Assembly (NCBI GenBank): GCA_964030785.1
Contig: OZ034975.1
Coordinates: forward strand, 33,819,769-33,883,768
From: Siderastrea siderea
Lineage: Eukaryota; Cnidaria; Anthozoa; Scleractinia; Rhizangiidae
DNA: 64,000 nucleotides
Direction: 5' to 3'
In this document: positions 22,765-33,465 of the stretch, in pieces
Numbering within the stretch: the first letter of the stretch is position 1
Layout of the letters: each line of letters starts with the position of its first letter
Notes under the pieces: model-generated
Told to the model about the DNA's origin: nothing
What the model saw: the letters and a program-made list of their open reading frames with translations, nothing else
Database searches by the model: none
Made by a program: the position numbers and the translations under genes

Positions 22765-22890
22765 AACAATCACGAGATAAGTTAAGCCTAATGTGCCTCA
22801 TTAATTACCGCAATACCAATAGTTATACAATGTCGCAATGTATAAAATTTATTTGATTAACATTTATTTCAATTCACCATTTAGCTCCAT

Positions 22891-24295
22891 ATGCTAGGCG
22901 AAGTTAGATTGCAAAATTGTAATTTCTGTGATTGTGAAATAACTGAAGCTCAAAGGTCGCTAATATGCAACATTTGTTCAAACCATTTTCATTTAAACAG
23001 GCATTGTCTGCGGCTAGATAATCTGTCTGGCACTGATAACAACTTCACTTGTTATCAATGTCTAAACATCTGCTTACCGTACAATTGTGTTGAAGATGAC
23101 TGCTTGCAAATCAATATTGAAATGACCAAAAATGATTTACTTGAGCGGAATAATTTACAAAATCTTGTTTTTAAACCATACCAGCGTGAGGCTTTCTTGC
23201 ATAATGACAAAATGCTGTTCAATGACAATTCTCAAGATTTAGGTATGCCACCAAATCCAATATCACATTTCTACTCCTCGGATGAGTTTATCGATCTAAC
23301 CCGATCTAAACGTCTGAGTAGGGATAATTTATCTTTCTTACATTTAAATATAAGAAGTATAAGGAATAAGTTTGATGTACTAAAAAATTACTTAAACTCG
23401 TTAACCCATAAATTTTCTGCAATAGCTCTCACTGAAACATGGCTTAACGCTGATGAAAGTGATAATTTTGAAATCCCAGGATACAAATCAACCAAATTGT
23501 TCAGGAAAAATAAAAAAGGAGGGATAATATAGTAATAAAACTTAGGAAAGACTTGGTTCCTGAAGACAATACCAGTGACACAGAGTGTTTATTTATTGAA
23601 ATGATAAACGAAAAATCTGAAAATATAATAATTGGCACCATCTACTGGCCACCAAACAATAGATTTAATGAATTGGAAAATGACCTTAAAACTATTTTAA
23701 CTGAATTAGATAAATGGGATAAGCCATGCTATATATCATGGGTGACTTTAACATTGATCTGCTAAAATATAATTGCTGTAATTTTTCAACTTTATTTTTT
23801 AACCAATTTTGTTCATCAGGTTACACGCCACTTATTTATAAACCCACCCGTATAACTAAATCTACGGCAACGTTAATTGATAACATCTTTACAAACAATT
23901 TGAGTAAAACAGAGCATTTATACGGTATTTTATTTAATGATATATCCGATCACCTTCCTATTTTCACTATTACAGGGCTTAAAGCTAATGACTATACAGC
24001 TCGGAAAATTACAAATAAATCTCTAGAGTCTTTCTCTAGTAAACTGCAAAGTTGCGATTGGCAATCAACGCTATCAAAGAAGGACCCAATTGAGTCATAT
24101 GCAGCATTCATAAAAGAGTTCTTTGAGCTATACAATAAGTCTTTTCTAATGAAAAAGTACCGATCTAAAAACACCAAAAGAACTCATAACCCATGGATTT
24201 CTAGAGGATTAAAGAAATCATCTAAAACGAAAGAAATTCTTTACAAAAACTTTATAAAAAATCCAAGTGAAAATAAATTAAATCACAAAAATTAA
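22891..24295 (+). pseudogene. LINE ORF: PHD-like finger and AP-type endonuclease
   Basis: A cysteine/histidine-rich finger opens the frame (CNFCDCEI, CNICSNHFHLNRHC, CYQC), as in many CR1-type ORF2 proteins. The endonuclease follows with LNIRSIRNKFD, LTETWL (catalytic glutamate), GDFNID and ISDHLPIF, the conserved metal-binding and catalytic motifs. Frame changes near 23530 and 23735 and a break near 24295 disrupt it. The intact enzyme nicks target DNA to prime reverse transcription. Confidence 0.8.
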
Positions 24296-24511
24296 AAAAA
24301 AAATTAAAAAAATTAAATCGGAATAAATTAAATCATCTGATAAGAATAGCTAAAAAGAGCTATTACAGTAAAAAACTAGATCAAAGTAAAAACGACATAA
24401 AATCAACATGGAATACTATCAATGAATTACTTGGTAAAAAGAAATCTAATACCGATCTACCGAGATCTTTTTTAAATGATGACAATGAAGAAGTCAGTGA
24501 TCCAAAATTAA

Positions 24512-25957
24512 TTGCAAATGATTTCAATGATTTTTTTTGTTAATGTTGGACCAAATCTTGCTAAGAAATTTAATTGCAATAATGATGAATTCTATAAATT
24601 TCTAAAAGGAAGTTATAATGACTCTATGTTTTTATATAATACGACCAGCGACGAGGTAAATAAAGTAATAGGCAACATGGTATGCAAGTCTAGTTGCGGC
24701 GTTGACGAAATTAATAGCAGTTGTTAAATATGTGGCCCAATATATATCAATGCCTTTGTCGCATATTTTTAATTTAACATTTGAAACTCGCAAAATCCCA
24801 GATGATTTGAAAGTAGCATTAGTAACACCTGTATACAAATCATCTGAAAAAATGTTTATTCAAATTATAGACAAATTTCTGTCCTTCCGTGTTTTTCTAA
24901 AATCCTTGAAAAGCTAATGTATAAAAGATTAATTGGATATATTCGTAAAAATAAAATATTAACTGATTGCCAATATGGATTTCAAGATAACAGCTCAACT
25001 ACATATGCCGTAATAGAACTTGTTGATAAAATAACAAAAGCCTTTGAAAACAACGAATTCACAGTCGGGATATTTCTTGACTTATCAAAGGCATTCGACA
25101 CTGCAAATCACGATATTCTTCTAAAGAAACTTTATTTTTATGGTATACGTGGCAATTGTCATGCATGGATAAAGGATTACCTTTCTAACACAAAACAAAT
25201 TGTCAAATATAATCAGACAAGATCATCTGAACAAGCAGTTGCTTGTGGAGTTCCACAGGGATGTATTCTTGGTCCGTTACTATTTTTAATTTATATAAAT
25301 GACCTAAACAACTCAACAGATAATTTGTCTACTATTTTGTTTGCAGATGACACTAATCTCTTTTGCTCAGGAAAAAATATACAAGAACTTGAATCTACAG
25401 TAAATGCAGAGTTAGCTCGAGTCGAGGAATGGTTATCACTGAATCAACTGACTCTGAATATTAGAAAATCAAATTTTATTATTTTCAAATCACACAAAAA
25501 ACAGTTGGTTAGACAAATGAATCTTAGATTAAGCGTAAGTGAATTGCAGAGAGTTGAAGAAAGCAAATTTCTAGGAATTATAATTGATCAACCCCTAACG
25601 TGGAAGAACCACTGACATTGATTATATCACCAAAAAGATTATAAGAACTACAGGTTTGCTTTGTAGAATTCGTTTTTACGTAAACCATACCCATTTGAAA
25701 ATGTTATACAATAGTTTGATTTACCCATATCTTCATTATGGAAATATTGTCCGGGCCAATAACTAGCCCACAAGGCTTGACAAGTTGTTTAAATTACAAA
25801 AGAAAGTATTGAGAATTATAACTTTTTCATCATACACAGCACCATCACTTCCGCTCTTTACACCGCTGAATCTTTTAAATATATACCAAATTAATGATTT
25901 CTTAATCGGCTCCTTCAGTTTCAGTCTTAGCAATAAAGTACTTCCATTCTATTTTAG
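24512..25957 (+). pseudogene. LINE ORF: reverse transcriptase
   Basis: The fingers region (KIPDDLKVALVTPVYKS) is in one frame near 24790. The palm is in another from 24917: GIFLDLSKAFDTANHDIL, CGVPQGCILGPLLFLIYIND, and the catalytic box FADDTNLF. A thumb-like stretch follows to 25615, then a shifted frame from about 25785. At least three frameshifts. The sequence stops abruptly at the BEL/Pao left LTR; about 20 codons expected before the downstream piece are missing. Confidence 0.85.
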
Positions 25958-26214
25958 TGAGTCTTTCGAAACCTGTATTAACATCACAACGATAATTATA
26001 CACAACAATATTGCCAAAGTTGAATGATTGAATATTTACATACCCGATGGCTCTTATTTAATTCTTTATCTTCGGGAGGAAAACTGGCGGTAATCTCAAT
26101 TGTCGTTCGCAATGTCACCAATTACAATTAATTATCGATTGTAACGTAATCCTCTCATTAATTATCGATTGTAACGTAATCGTCACAAATTAAGAATTCG
26201 TTTCCAACGAAACA
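25958..26214 (-). repeat. BEL/Pao 3' LTR
   Basis: 257 bp; the same length as 31941-32197 with three visible differences (near 26014, 26089 and 26102). In the sense of the element it begins TGTTTCG and ends GACTCA, the usual TG...CA. Confidence 0.9.
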
Positions 26215-26279
26215 CTCCCCACTCTCTGAAAGTGTAAAATACGGAGTCCTTAGTTTTTTGTCCCTTTTTTTTTAATATT

Positions 26280-29200
26280 TTAATCTTGACCCTGGAGTTC
26301 GTCTTCTTCGTCGACGGGGACAATCACAACAAGTCGCTGTACGGGTCGCTCTACTGTCACATAACCCCGACCTTTGTTGATTTGTACTTTTTCGTTTAGC
26401 ACTGGGTTCTTGTATTGGATCTCAACCTTTCTTACCTTGCCGTCCTTTCCCGGGTTAGCTGTTACGACGCGTCCGAGTTTCCATTTACCTCTTACTTGAT
26501 TTGAATCTTGAATTAGCACGATGTCGCCAACCTTAACGTCGCGCTTACATGTCTGCCATTTTTGTTTTATTAATAAACTCGGAAAGAAGTCACGTGTCCA
26601 TCTGTTCCAAAACGCGTTTATGATACCTTGCACAAAGTAGAAACTGCGGCGAGGATTTGCGTCTCCTTCAAATGGTCCGCTGGGGATTCTTGCAGATGCA
26701 CGTCCTAATAAGATATTATTCGGACAGAGATATGCTCCATCTTCAGGTGTTGTGGGATGTCGCCCTATTGGTCTTTCATTAATTAAATTGGCGACCTCGA
26801 AACAGACTGTCTGGAGCTCTGAAAATATCATGATGTTCTGGCCGATTGCTGCGGTGATAGCTCGTTTGACGGATTTTATAAGGGCTTCTGAGATTCCGTT
26901 CTGCCAGGGGGCGTCAGCTGGTGTAAATTCCCACTTTAGTCCTTCGATCACTCCAAACTCTTCGAGTTTTTTCATATCCCAGCCCTTTGTCATGTTTCGT
27001 AGCTCTTCATTGGCTGATACCAGTTGTGGGCCATTATCTGAGTAAAGCTTTGCAGGATACCCTCTCAGAGATGCAAACCGTCTCAATACGAGTAAGAATG
27101 CTTCCGTGCTGTAATCAGATGCCAGGTCAATATGGACGGCTCTTGTACTCATGCAATTGAATAGAAGCCCATAACATTTTCCAGTCGTCCGTCTCTTTAC
27201 TTGATCTCTTATTTTCAGTGGTCCGAATAAGTCGATTGCTGTGTTGTGCCATGGAGGGGACGGCTTGAGTCTTTCTTCCGGAAGTTGTCCCATGGTTTGT
27301 CCACTTAGATTTCCGTCCAATTTCTTGCAGATGACACACTTGTGTCTGATGGAGCTAACCATGTTATGGATTTTTGGGATCCAAAATCTTAACCTGATCT
27401 TGCTTACGGTTGTCGACACTCCGTGATGTCCAATGCCATGTACGTGCTCCGCGTAGAGTAGGGAAAAACGATGTTCTCGAGGCAGGAGAATCACTTCACT
27501 CTTGTCGTAGCTCATGTGCATCCATTTGCTCGTTCGACTGCCAACTACAATTACTCCGTCTTCTCTTGTTCTTGGGCATAATCGCTTGTATTTCCCTATC
27601 TTTACATCAGAAGCCATGGACCTTTGCGCTTCTAGGATCCAGAACGTTTTGGCCTTTGCGATATCATCAGGTATCAAAGTCTTGGTTGCATTCTTTAAAC
27701 TTGTTGATGGTTTTCGTTTATAAAGGGATAGCACTCGTGCCGTTACTCTTAGCAATTTTTTATAGCTTGAGTACTTGTTAATGTTTATTCTTTCCGCTAG
27801 TGAGTTATCCTTCGTTGTGGTATGCATTGTCGTTGCCCTTTTAAGCTGGTCTGCTGATTCTTGTTTACAGATCACTTTGCTGATCGGCCATTCGGATTCG
27901 GGCAGTCTTAAAAATCTTGGACCTCTCTGCCAATCGCTGTCGGCATCGATATCGTTTGGTCTTTTACCTCTAGTTATCCAGTCCGCGATGTTGTTGTCGC
28001 TCTCAACCCAATACCAATCTTGAGGGTCAGTGCCTTCTTGTATCTCACCAATGCGGGTCGCTGCGAAAGTGTTAAAGCCGTAAGATTCCTTTTGAACCAT
28101 TCCATGCACTATCTGAGAGTCGACGATATGGTAGTATTTCGCAAACTGATATCGGGATTCCTTTTCCAAGAAGGTTTTAAGCCTCTTATTCAATACAGCA
28201 CCGCATAATTCTACGCGATCGATTGATATCTTCCTATTTGGTGAGAGTCGGTTCTTCGACATTATTAGTCTAACATCGAATCTCTCTCTTGGTAGGGTCC
28301 ATCGGAAGTAGGCACACGCTCCATACGCGTTCTCGGATCCATCGCTAAATATAATAAGGATAGGTGGTCCAATTGCACCTAATGGCTTGAGGCATCTCGG
28401 GAAGATGACCAAATCCATGTTACGTAGGTCTTGAAAGAATTCTAGCCAGTTATCCCTCTGTTTTTCAGGAATCGGATCATCCCAGTCTAAACTTTCTTCT
28501 GCTGTCCATAATTGTCGCATTAGGATCTTGGCTCTGACAGTGACTGGAGATGCAAGACCAAGCGGATCGTAAACGCGATTGATTTGTGAGAGAATCATTC
28601 TTTTGGTTATTGTGGTGGGAATGGCGGCTTCTGTACCATGGCTTTTAGCCTTCCCTATAGGTGATAAGGTCACGTTTGCTTTGAATCGGAATTGGTCTTT
28701 GTTCGTATTCCAGCTGACACCGAGTACTTTTTCAGTGGATGAGGTCTCTTGGTGCGGTTCTAAGGTCATATCGTTGGCCGTCTCATCGTTCGAGTAAAAC
28801 CATTCTTTGATCTTGAATCCTCCTTTAATTAATACCTTCTCGATTTCATCCGTAACCTGTTTGGCGTGTTCTTTGCTCGGCACGCTGTCGACAATGTCAT
28901 CCATGTATGAATTGTTAATTATGGTCCTTGCGGCTTGTGGATATCTCTTGCTTGACATTTCGGCTGTTGTTCTTATAGCCATAGTTGCTATTGCACCGAA
29001 TGGCTTATCTCCGAATGATACTCTTTGGATGACGTACGTGTCAGGTTCCCTGTTAATGTTCATATCACGCCACAAGAAACGATGGGTGTGCTGTTCAATG
29101 GTTCTTGTCTTTACGGTGTGGTACATTTTCTTCACATCACCCATGAAGCCAATCTCGTTTTCTCTGAATCGTACAAGGATTCCAAGAAGATTGTTTAATA

Positions 29201-29444
29201 GGTCTGGCCCTTTGGCCCAGTACTCGTTTAGTACTTGTCCCATGTAGCTTGCGCTGCTGTTAAAGACTATTCTTACTGGGGTTGACTTAGAATCTGGTTT
29301 CAAAACATCGTGGTTTGAGATGTAGTGAATCGGTCCCTTGTAGTTATCAACTTCTGTCTGGGTAAGTTTTCTGGCCACTTGCCTTTCGATCATGTCTTCG
29401 ATCTGTGCCTGATAGACCTTCGCGTGTTGTGTATTCCTTCCCAA
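26280..29444 (-). CDS. BEL/Pao Pol: reverse transcriptase, RNase H, integrase
   Basis: A long open frame of 1054 codons. The reverse transcriptase has IHYISNHDVLKP, VRIVFNSSA and the catalytic YMDDIVDS. The middle has an RNase H-like segment with IFSDGSENAYGACAY and IVDSQIVHGM. The integrase has an HHCC zinc module (HHGVSTTVSK then CVICKK) and the catalytic triad in AIDLFGPL, LYSDNGPQL and GISEALIKSVKR, then a C-terminal domain (VGDIVLIQDSN). The same frame upstream is separated from the Gag-protease frame by one TAG, so in nature it would begin upstream of this ATG. The frame itself is open throughout, unlike its neighbours. Confidence 0.92.
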   Translation of the reverse strand: MGRNTQHAKVYQAQIEDMIERQVARKLTQTEVDNYKGPIHYISNHDVLKPDSKSTPVRIVFNSSASYMGQVLNEYWAKGPDLLNNLLGILVRFRENEIGFMGDVKKMYHTVKTRTIEQHTHRFLWRDMNINREPDTYVIQRVSFGDKPFGAIATMAIRTTAEMSSKRYPQAARTIINNSYMDDIVDSVPSKEHAKQVTDEIEKVLIKGGFKIKEWFYSNDETANDMTLEPHQETSSTEKVLGVSWNTNKDQFRFKANVTLSPIGKAKSHGTEAAIPTTITKRMILSQINRVYDPLGLASPVTVRAKILMRQLWTAEESLDWDDPIPEKQRDNWLEFFQDLRNMDLVIFPRCLKPLGAIGPPILIIFSDGSENAYGACAYFRWTLPRERFDVRLIMSKNRLSPNRKISIDRVELCGAVLNKRLKTFLEKESRYQFAKYYHIVDSQIVHGMVQKESYGFNTFAATRIGEIQEGTDPQDWYWVESDNNIADWITRGKRPNDIDADSDWQRGPRFLRLPESEWPISKVICKQESADQLKRATTMHTTTKDNSLAERININKYSSYKKLLRVTARVLSLYKRKPSTSLKNATKTLIPDDIAKAKTFWILEAQRSMASDVKIGKYKRLCPRTREDGVIVVGSRTSKWMHMSYDKSEVILLPREHRFSLLYAEHVHGIGHHGVSTTVSKIRLRFWIPKIHNMVSSIRHKCVICKKLDGNLSGQTMGQLPEERLKPSPPWHNTAIDLFGPLKIRDQVKRRTTGKCYGLLFNCMSTRAVHIDLASDYSTEAFLLVLRRFASLRGYPAKLYSDNGPQLVSANEELRNMTKGWDMKKLEEFGVIEGLKWEFTPADAPWQNGISEALIKSVKRAITAAIGQNIMIFSELQTVCFEVANLINERPIGRHPTTPEDGAYLCPNNILLGRASARIPSGPFEGDANPRRSFYFVQGIINAFWNRWTRDFFPSLLIKQKWQTCKRDVKVGDIVLIQDSNQVRGKWKLGRVVTANPGKDGKVRKVEIQYKNPVLNEKVQINKGRGYVTVERPVQRLVVIVPVDEEDELQGQD

Positions 29445-29606
29445 TCTTCGCTCTGTAGATAAAAGTCGGCCAAAGGCGGCCCTTTTGTTATTCGGTAATA
29501 AGTAGGGATCCTTGATCCAGGGATATTCGGCGATCCAACAACTGTCCTGCTCGTCGTATTGAAGGCCTTTTTCGATGAGCTTTAACTCCCTTTCTTCCTT
29601 GAGAGT

Positions 29607-31205
29607 CTAGTTGTTGCTTCCCGGCGCGCACTTGCAGCACTTGCATCCTCCACAACGCGGGGTGCAATTAATTCCAAGATTCTCGATGTTGTAGAAGTCC
29701 TCTATTTTGACTCCTTTCACGCAGTGCACCGGATTAACTTCGCCTAGCGCTGATTTTTTGATTGATCCTCGGATGGAGGGGTGAGTTCCGCTAATGCAGC
29801 GTCCGAAACGATTCCTTAGTAGCAGTAGATGCCCAGAGCTGCTCTCCTTCTCTGGATGAAATCCGGCGTAATCGTATCCGATTAAGACGTCCACAGTTCC
29901 ATGAGGTCGTTCAATTTCGTCCTTTGGGACTCCGAGGATGTGTGATATTCCGTCTATGCTGACGCTTTGGATGTCGGAAGTTACTTTATCGATCCCGTAA
30001 ACTTCGAGAGTGACTGTTTCGCCCAGGAGGTCGATAAGGGAGAGTCGGTATTTTGATGACTTCTTTCTCTCTTCCTCCCCTCCTACTTTGGTGATGGAAA
30101 GTTCCACTGGTGTGCCGCGAAGCTTTTCGGCCTTTGCCTTACCGTGCGTCATGAGGCTTATGGATGACGCGTTGTCCCACAAGTCATTTACCCATCCTCT
30201 TGGTGTTCTAACTCTCTGTATCTGGAGGAGACATGTATCACCGAGTTGATCAGTGCATGTGCTAGAGGCTCCCGATATCTCTGGCGCTTCTGTTTCCGCA
30301 GGCTTGTCTTCGTGTAGCGTCACGTGATGTTTCCCTTTACATCCATGGATCCCGCACTCTTTCTTTCTCCGGCAATCGCGTGATCGATGACCGTACATCA
30401 GACAGGAAAAGCATGCTCCCTTTTCCTTTAGCAATGCCATTTTTTCTCCCATCGGTTTGGATAGATAAAGTCTGCATTCGTTTGTTGAATGTTCAGCACC
30501 GTCATGGATTAAACATTTGCTGCGAGATCTCTGTTTTGGATTATCGCGGTGTTCATCCGCCGCGGCATGACTGACTGTCCCTTTTGCTGCTAGTACAGGA
30601 CCTCCGGATTCACGTAGTTCTGAAGAGTCATACTCAACCGCTCGCTTTTGAGCAAGAAGGAATTTAAGAAGGCTAGAGAACTTGTCAGTCTTGTTGACCG
30701 TACTCTCATCGGCGCTCAGAAGCTTTGCCCGTTCCTTTCTTACGTCTGCCGGTAGCTTCCTCTCAATAATGCTTACGGAACTTGTTGTGGTTATCTCAGT
30801 TTCTAAACCGAGTCTCTTGAGATCTCTGTACCCATCTTCTATGATTCCAACGAATTCGACGAATCTCCTGTTTTCGCCCTCTTTAATGCCTCTGACTCTT
30901 CTTATGTCATTAATTATTGCATCAGCGACTCTGGCTGGGTCTCCGTATTTCTCATCTAGTCTTTTCCACATGTCCCGGATATCGTCGTCTACACTTTTCA
31001 CTTGTGCTAGTGGTTCCTTGCCCAGGCAAGATCGTAACGTATAGGGTGCGGTATCCTCGGTCAGATGTGGCATCACTTGTTTCTGAAAGTCTCGCTTGAA
31101 GGTGGGATATTCTCTCAAATCTCCATCAAATCGTGGCATTCGGATTTTTTCCAATTGCACGCTGCTGGATTTCTCAGCCTTAACTTGGTTCTTGGATTCA
31201 TCCAC
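29607..31205 (-). pseudogene. BEL/Pao Gag-protease region
   Basis: DUF1759-like Gag (MPRFDGDLREYPTFKRDF near the start), two zinc-knuckle-like cysteine clusters (CFSCLMYGHRSRDC and C-rich flanks), then a DUF1758-type aspartyl protease region around LWDNASSISLM, where the expected D-(S/T)-G triad reads D-N-A, so activity is doubtful. It ends in TAG at 29607 in the same frame as Pol. This stop is either a mutation or a readthrough signal; a mutation is the simpler reading. A cysteine-rich segment (CTPRCGGCKCCKC) precedes it. Confidence 0.85.
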
Positions 31206-31240
31206 CGTTTCAATATCTAGGTGCGCTTCCAGTTTAGCGA

Positions 31241-31807
31241 CTATGAGGCTGCTTCTCTCGTTAATAAGCTCAGAAGCGCGCTATTAGCTTGCTTACATTC
31301 TGCGTAGGTATGTTCGAGTTGAATTTGCAGCTTCCTTACCGTAGCGACAGGGATTTTGTCTAACGTTAAGACATGCGTAGCGCCCCGATGCGATGTCTCA
31401 AAGACGGCTCGCGCAGTGTCTCTTCTTATCATTGCTTGATCGAACAGTTGTTTCGTTCGCTCTCGCTCTTTGTTGAGGACTTCTGTACGCTCTGCTTGCG
31501 GGCGCGCATTCTGTTCTACTATCAATAAATCCTTGATAAAGTTGATCTTAGCTGTCGTTGCTTCAGAGAAGAAATCTTGACTCTCTGTGATCCACTTGTC
31601 GGCGTCTTCAAGCTCATCGTCTCTTAGATACATCGTGTACAAGTCGTGCTTACTCTCGAGGATATTCCACGCATCGACGAGTTGTGCGTAATTGCTTTCC
31701 ACGAGTTCGCGGTTGCTTTTGCTTGAAATAGATTTCAGGAGCTCGTTTCTTTTCCTCGTGAATCGCGTCTTTGCGGTTCGACGAATGGTCTTGGCTTCTT
31801 CTGCCAT
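31241..31807 (-). pseudogene. BEL/Pao N-terminal Gag region, out of frame with the rest
   Basis: ATG at 31807 opens an acidic/basic alpha-helical segment rich in K, E and R with coiled-coil character, as expected for the Gag N-terminus. Near 31260 the frame shifts relative to the 29607-31205 frame; an alternative frame there (SELINERSSLIVAKLEAHLD) joins smoothly to the downstream Gag. Confidence 0.7.
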
Positions 31808-31940
31808 CTCGCGGGACGGGTTTCGAATGTTTCCTCGACCGAAGCGGTTAATAAGTTCACCAACGTGTCAAAGGACTCTCAGTTTATTTGCTGTCTTATA
31901 GTTGTATTTGCTGTCTATAGTTGTACCTGGTTTACAGCTT

Positions 31941-32197
31941 TGAGTCTTTCGAAACCTGTATTAACATCACAACGATAATTATACACAACAATATTGCCAA
32001 AGCTGAATGATTGAATATTTACATACCCGATGGCTCTTATTTAATTCTTTATCTTCGGGAGGAAAACTGGCGGTAATCTCAATTGTAGTTCGCAATGTCA
32101 CTAATTACAATTAATTATCGATTGTAACGTAATCCTCTCATTAATTATCGATTGTAACGTAATCGTCACAAATTAAGAATTCGTTTCCAACGAAACA
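31941..32197 (-). repeat. BEL/Pao 5' LTR
   Basis: Partner of 25958-26214. Just inside it (leftward) lies the region where a primer-binding site is expected (31905-31940). Confidence 0.9.
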
Positions 32198-32341
32198 CAA
32201 ATTACGGAAAATATTCGACAAGAAACAAAATAATTGACTTTTGGAATAGAATACCTTTGTTCATCAAACACTCAGTGTCTTTAAAAATATTTAAAAAGAA
32301 ACTGAAACAGTATATTTTATCCTTAGCAGCGATAGCTCAGT
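32198..32341 (+). pseudogene. C-terminal tail of the LINE ORF, downstream of the BEL/Pao insertion
   Basis: The frame NYGKYSTRNKIIDFWNRIPL continues through SVSLKIFKKKLKQYIL to TAA near 32341. The WN-x-(I/L)-P and FKKKLK signatures are typical of the last residues of CR1/Jockey reverse transcriptases. It follows the right LTR directly. Confidence 0.75.
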
Positions 32342-32578
32342 AAAAATAAAAAATAAGAAATTACTTAATTAGAGTGATGTTAATATTGTACATGTATAAA
32401 ATCTTACTACTGTAATCTTACTACCTGACTGATACAAATTGAAGGAATTTTTTTTTTTGTTAATTGTTACAAAAGGGGGACTACTTTGTAAAAGCCCGTG
32501 AGGGTTTCTATAGTCTTACTCCCTAGTTATTAAATTAGTATTCATTCTAATGTACTTAAATCACTTCATGGAAAATAA

Positions 32579-32597
32579 ACATTCATTCATTCATTCA
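32579..32597 (+). repeat. (CATT)n 3' tail of the LINE
   Basis: About five units after AAAATAAA. Short tandem 3' tails are typical of CR1/L2 LINEs. Confidence 0.75.
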
Positions 32598-33465
32598 TAA
32601 TTACACTCGCGGATTATACTTCCACATCTTCTACCGGTAGTTAGCAATAGGAACAATGAGAAATTAAAAAAAAAAAACACACACACACACGAGACAACTA
32701 ATTAAAGGCAAGTTTCGGCTGAAGATGGCATAAGTTATGCCGTAATATGTCTTTAAAAAGTTGGCTCGTGTTCTTTTTAAATTTATCATTGTTAAATTTT
32801 ACTTCTTAATAATCTTTGCTACATACTGAGTAATGACTACGGTTGCACCCAGGAGATAGAATCCCAGTGTGCAGCTATTTTACAAACAGGGCTAGCCACA
32901 GTGGGAACTTCAATGTAAGGATTTCATTAAAATATTTTTCTTGAGATCTATTTGATCATATTAGGATCTTCTGAGACTAGAGAATCAGTGAGATAAGAGG
33001 TAACACAAATTGCCTTTTAAGACCATGTAGCTTATGTCACGAAATGTGTTAATAGATAGAAAAAAAGATCCTTTGTACACAGATTAAATCATCTCCTCTT
33101 TTTAAATAAAAATTCCACTGGATTCTGTCGTTAAGATTTCGTCCTTGTTTTCCATAAACTGAATACAACCAGGTGTGTCATCTTAAACTTGCCACACACT
33201 TTCCGCACAGACACGAGAAAACGCAAACACCCCGGGAACTAATCGGTGATTGATACTGATCTGGCACTTTGCGTTCGAGATTCCCACAATCTGTCCTCAA
33301 GAGACTGCAAAAACAATTCCTTGCCGCACGGAACAGTATGAAGGTGCACATTTTGGACATCAATTTTATATTGACGGATTACTGAGTGGCCGTCGAAGAG
33401 AGATTCCTATCGCCTCTTCGCAGTTACGAAACTCTGCACTGACCGTTCTTAAGATTATTAACTAG

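Larger units (their letters stand above)
25958..32197 (-). mobile_element. BEL/Pao LTR retrotransposon, 6.24 kb
   Basis: Two 257-bp LTRs enclose gag-like, protease, reverse transcriptase, RNase H and integrase regions on the minus strand. Protease before RT before integrase, DUF1759/DUF1758-type Gag-protease and the absence of an envelope gene fit BEL/Pao. LTR difference of 3 in 257 indicates a young insertion relative to its surroundings. Flanks do not show a matching 5-bp duplication, and LINE codons are missing at the junction. Confidence 0.9.
22891..32600 (+). mobile_element. CR1/Jockey-type LINE, split by a BEL/Pao element
   Basis: Order of parts: PHD-like finger and endonuclease (22891-24295), reverse transcriptase (24512-25957), BEL/Pao insertion (25958-32197), C-terminal tail of the ORF (32198-32341), 3' UTR, then a (CATT)n tail at 32579-32597. 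The tail repeat and domain set fit the CR1/L2/Jockey group. The coding region has several frameshifts and stops. The LINE itself sits in the core of the 38-kb element. Confidence 0.8.

Noticed and set aside
22870..22893. First ATG of the LINE as a true start
   Set aside because: Upstream sequence is too decayed to decide; the real ORF could begin earlier, so the start was left as the first visible ATG.
26752..31287. Several plus-strand frames of 60-150 residues
   Set aside because: They are antisense shadows of the BEL/Pao coding region.
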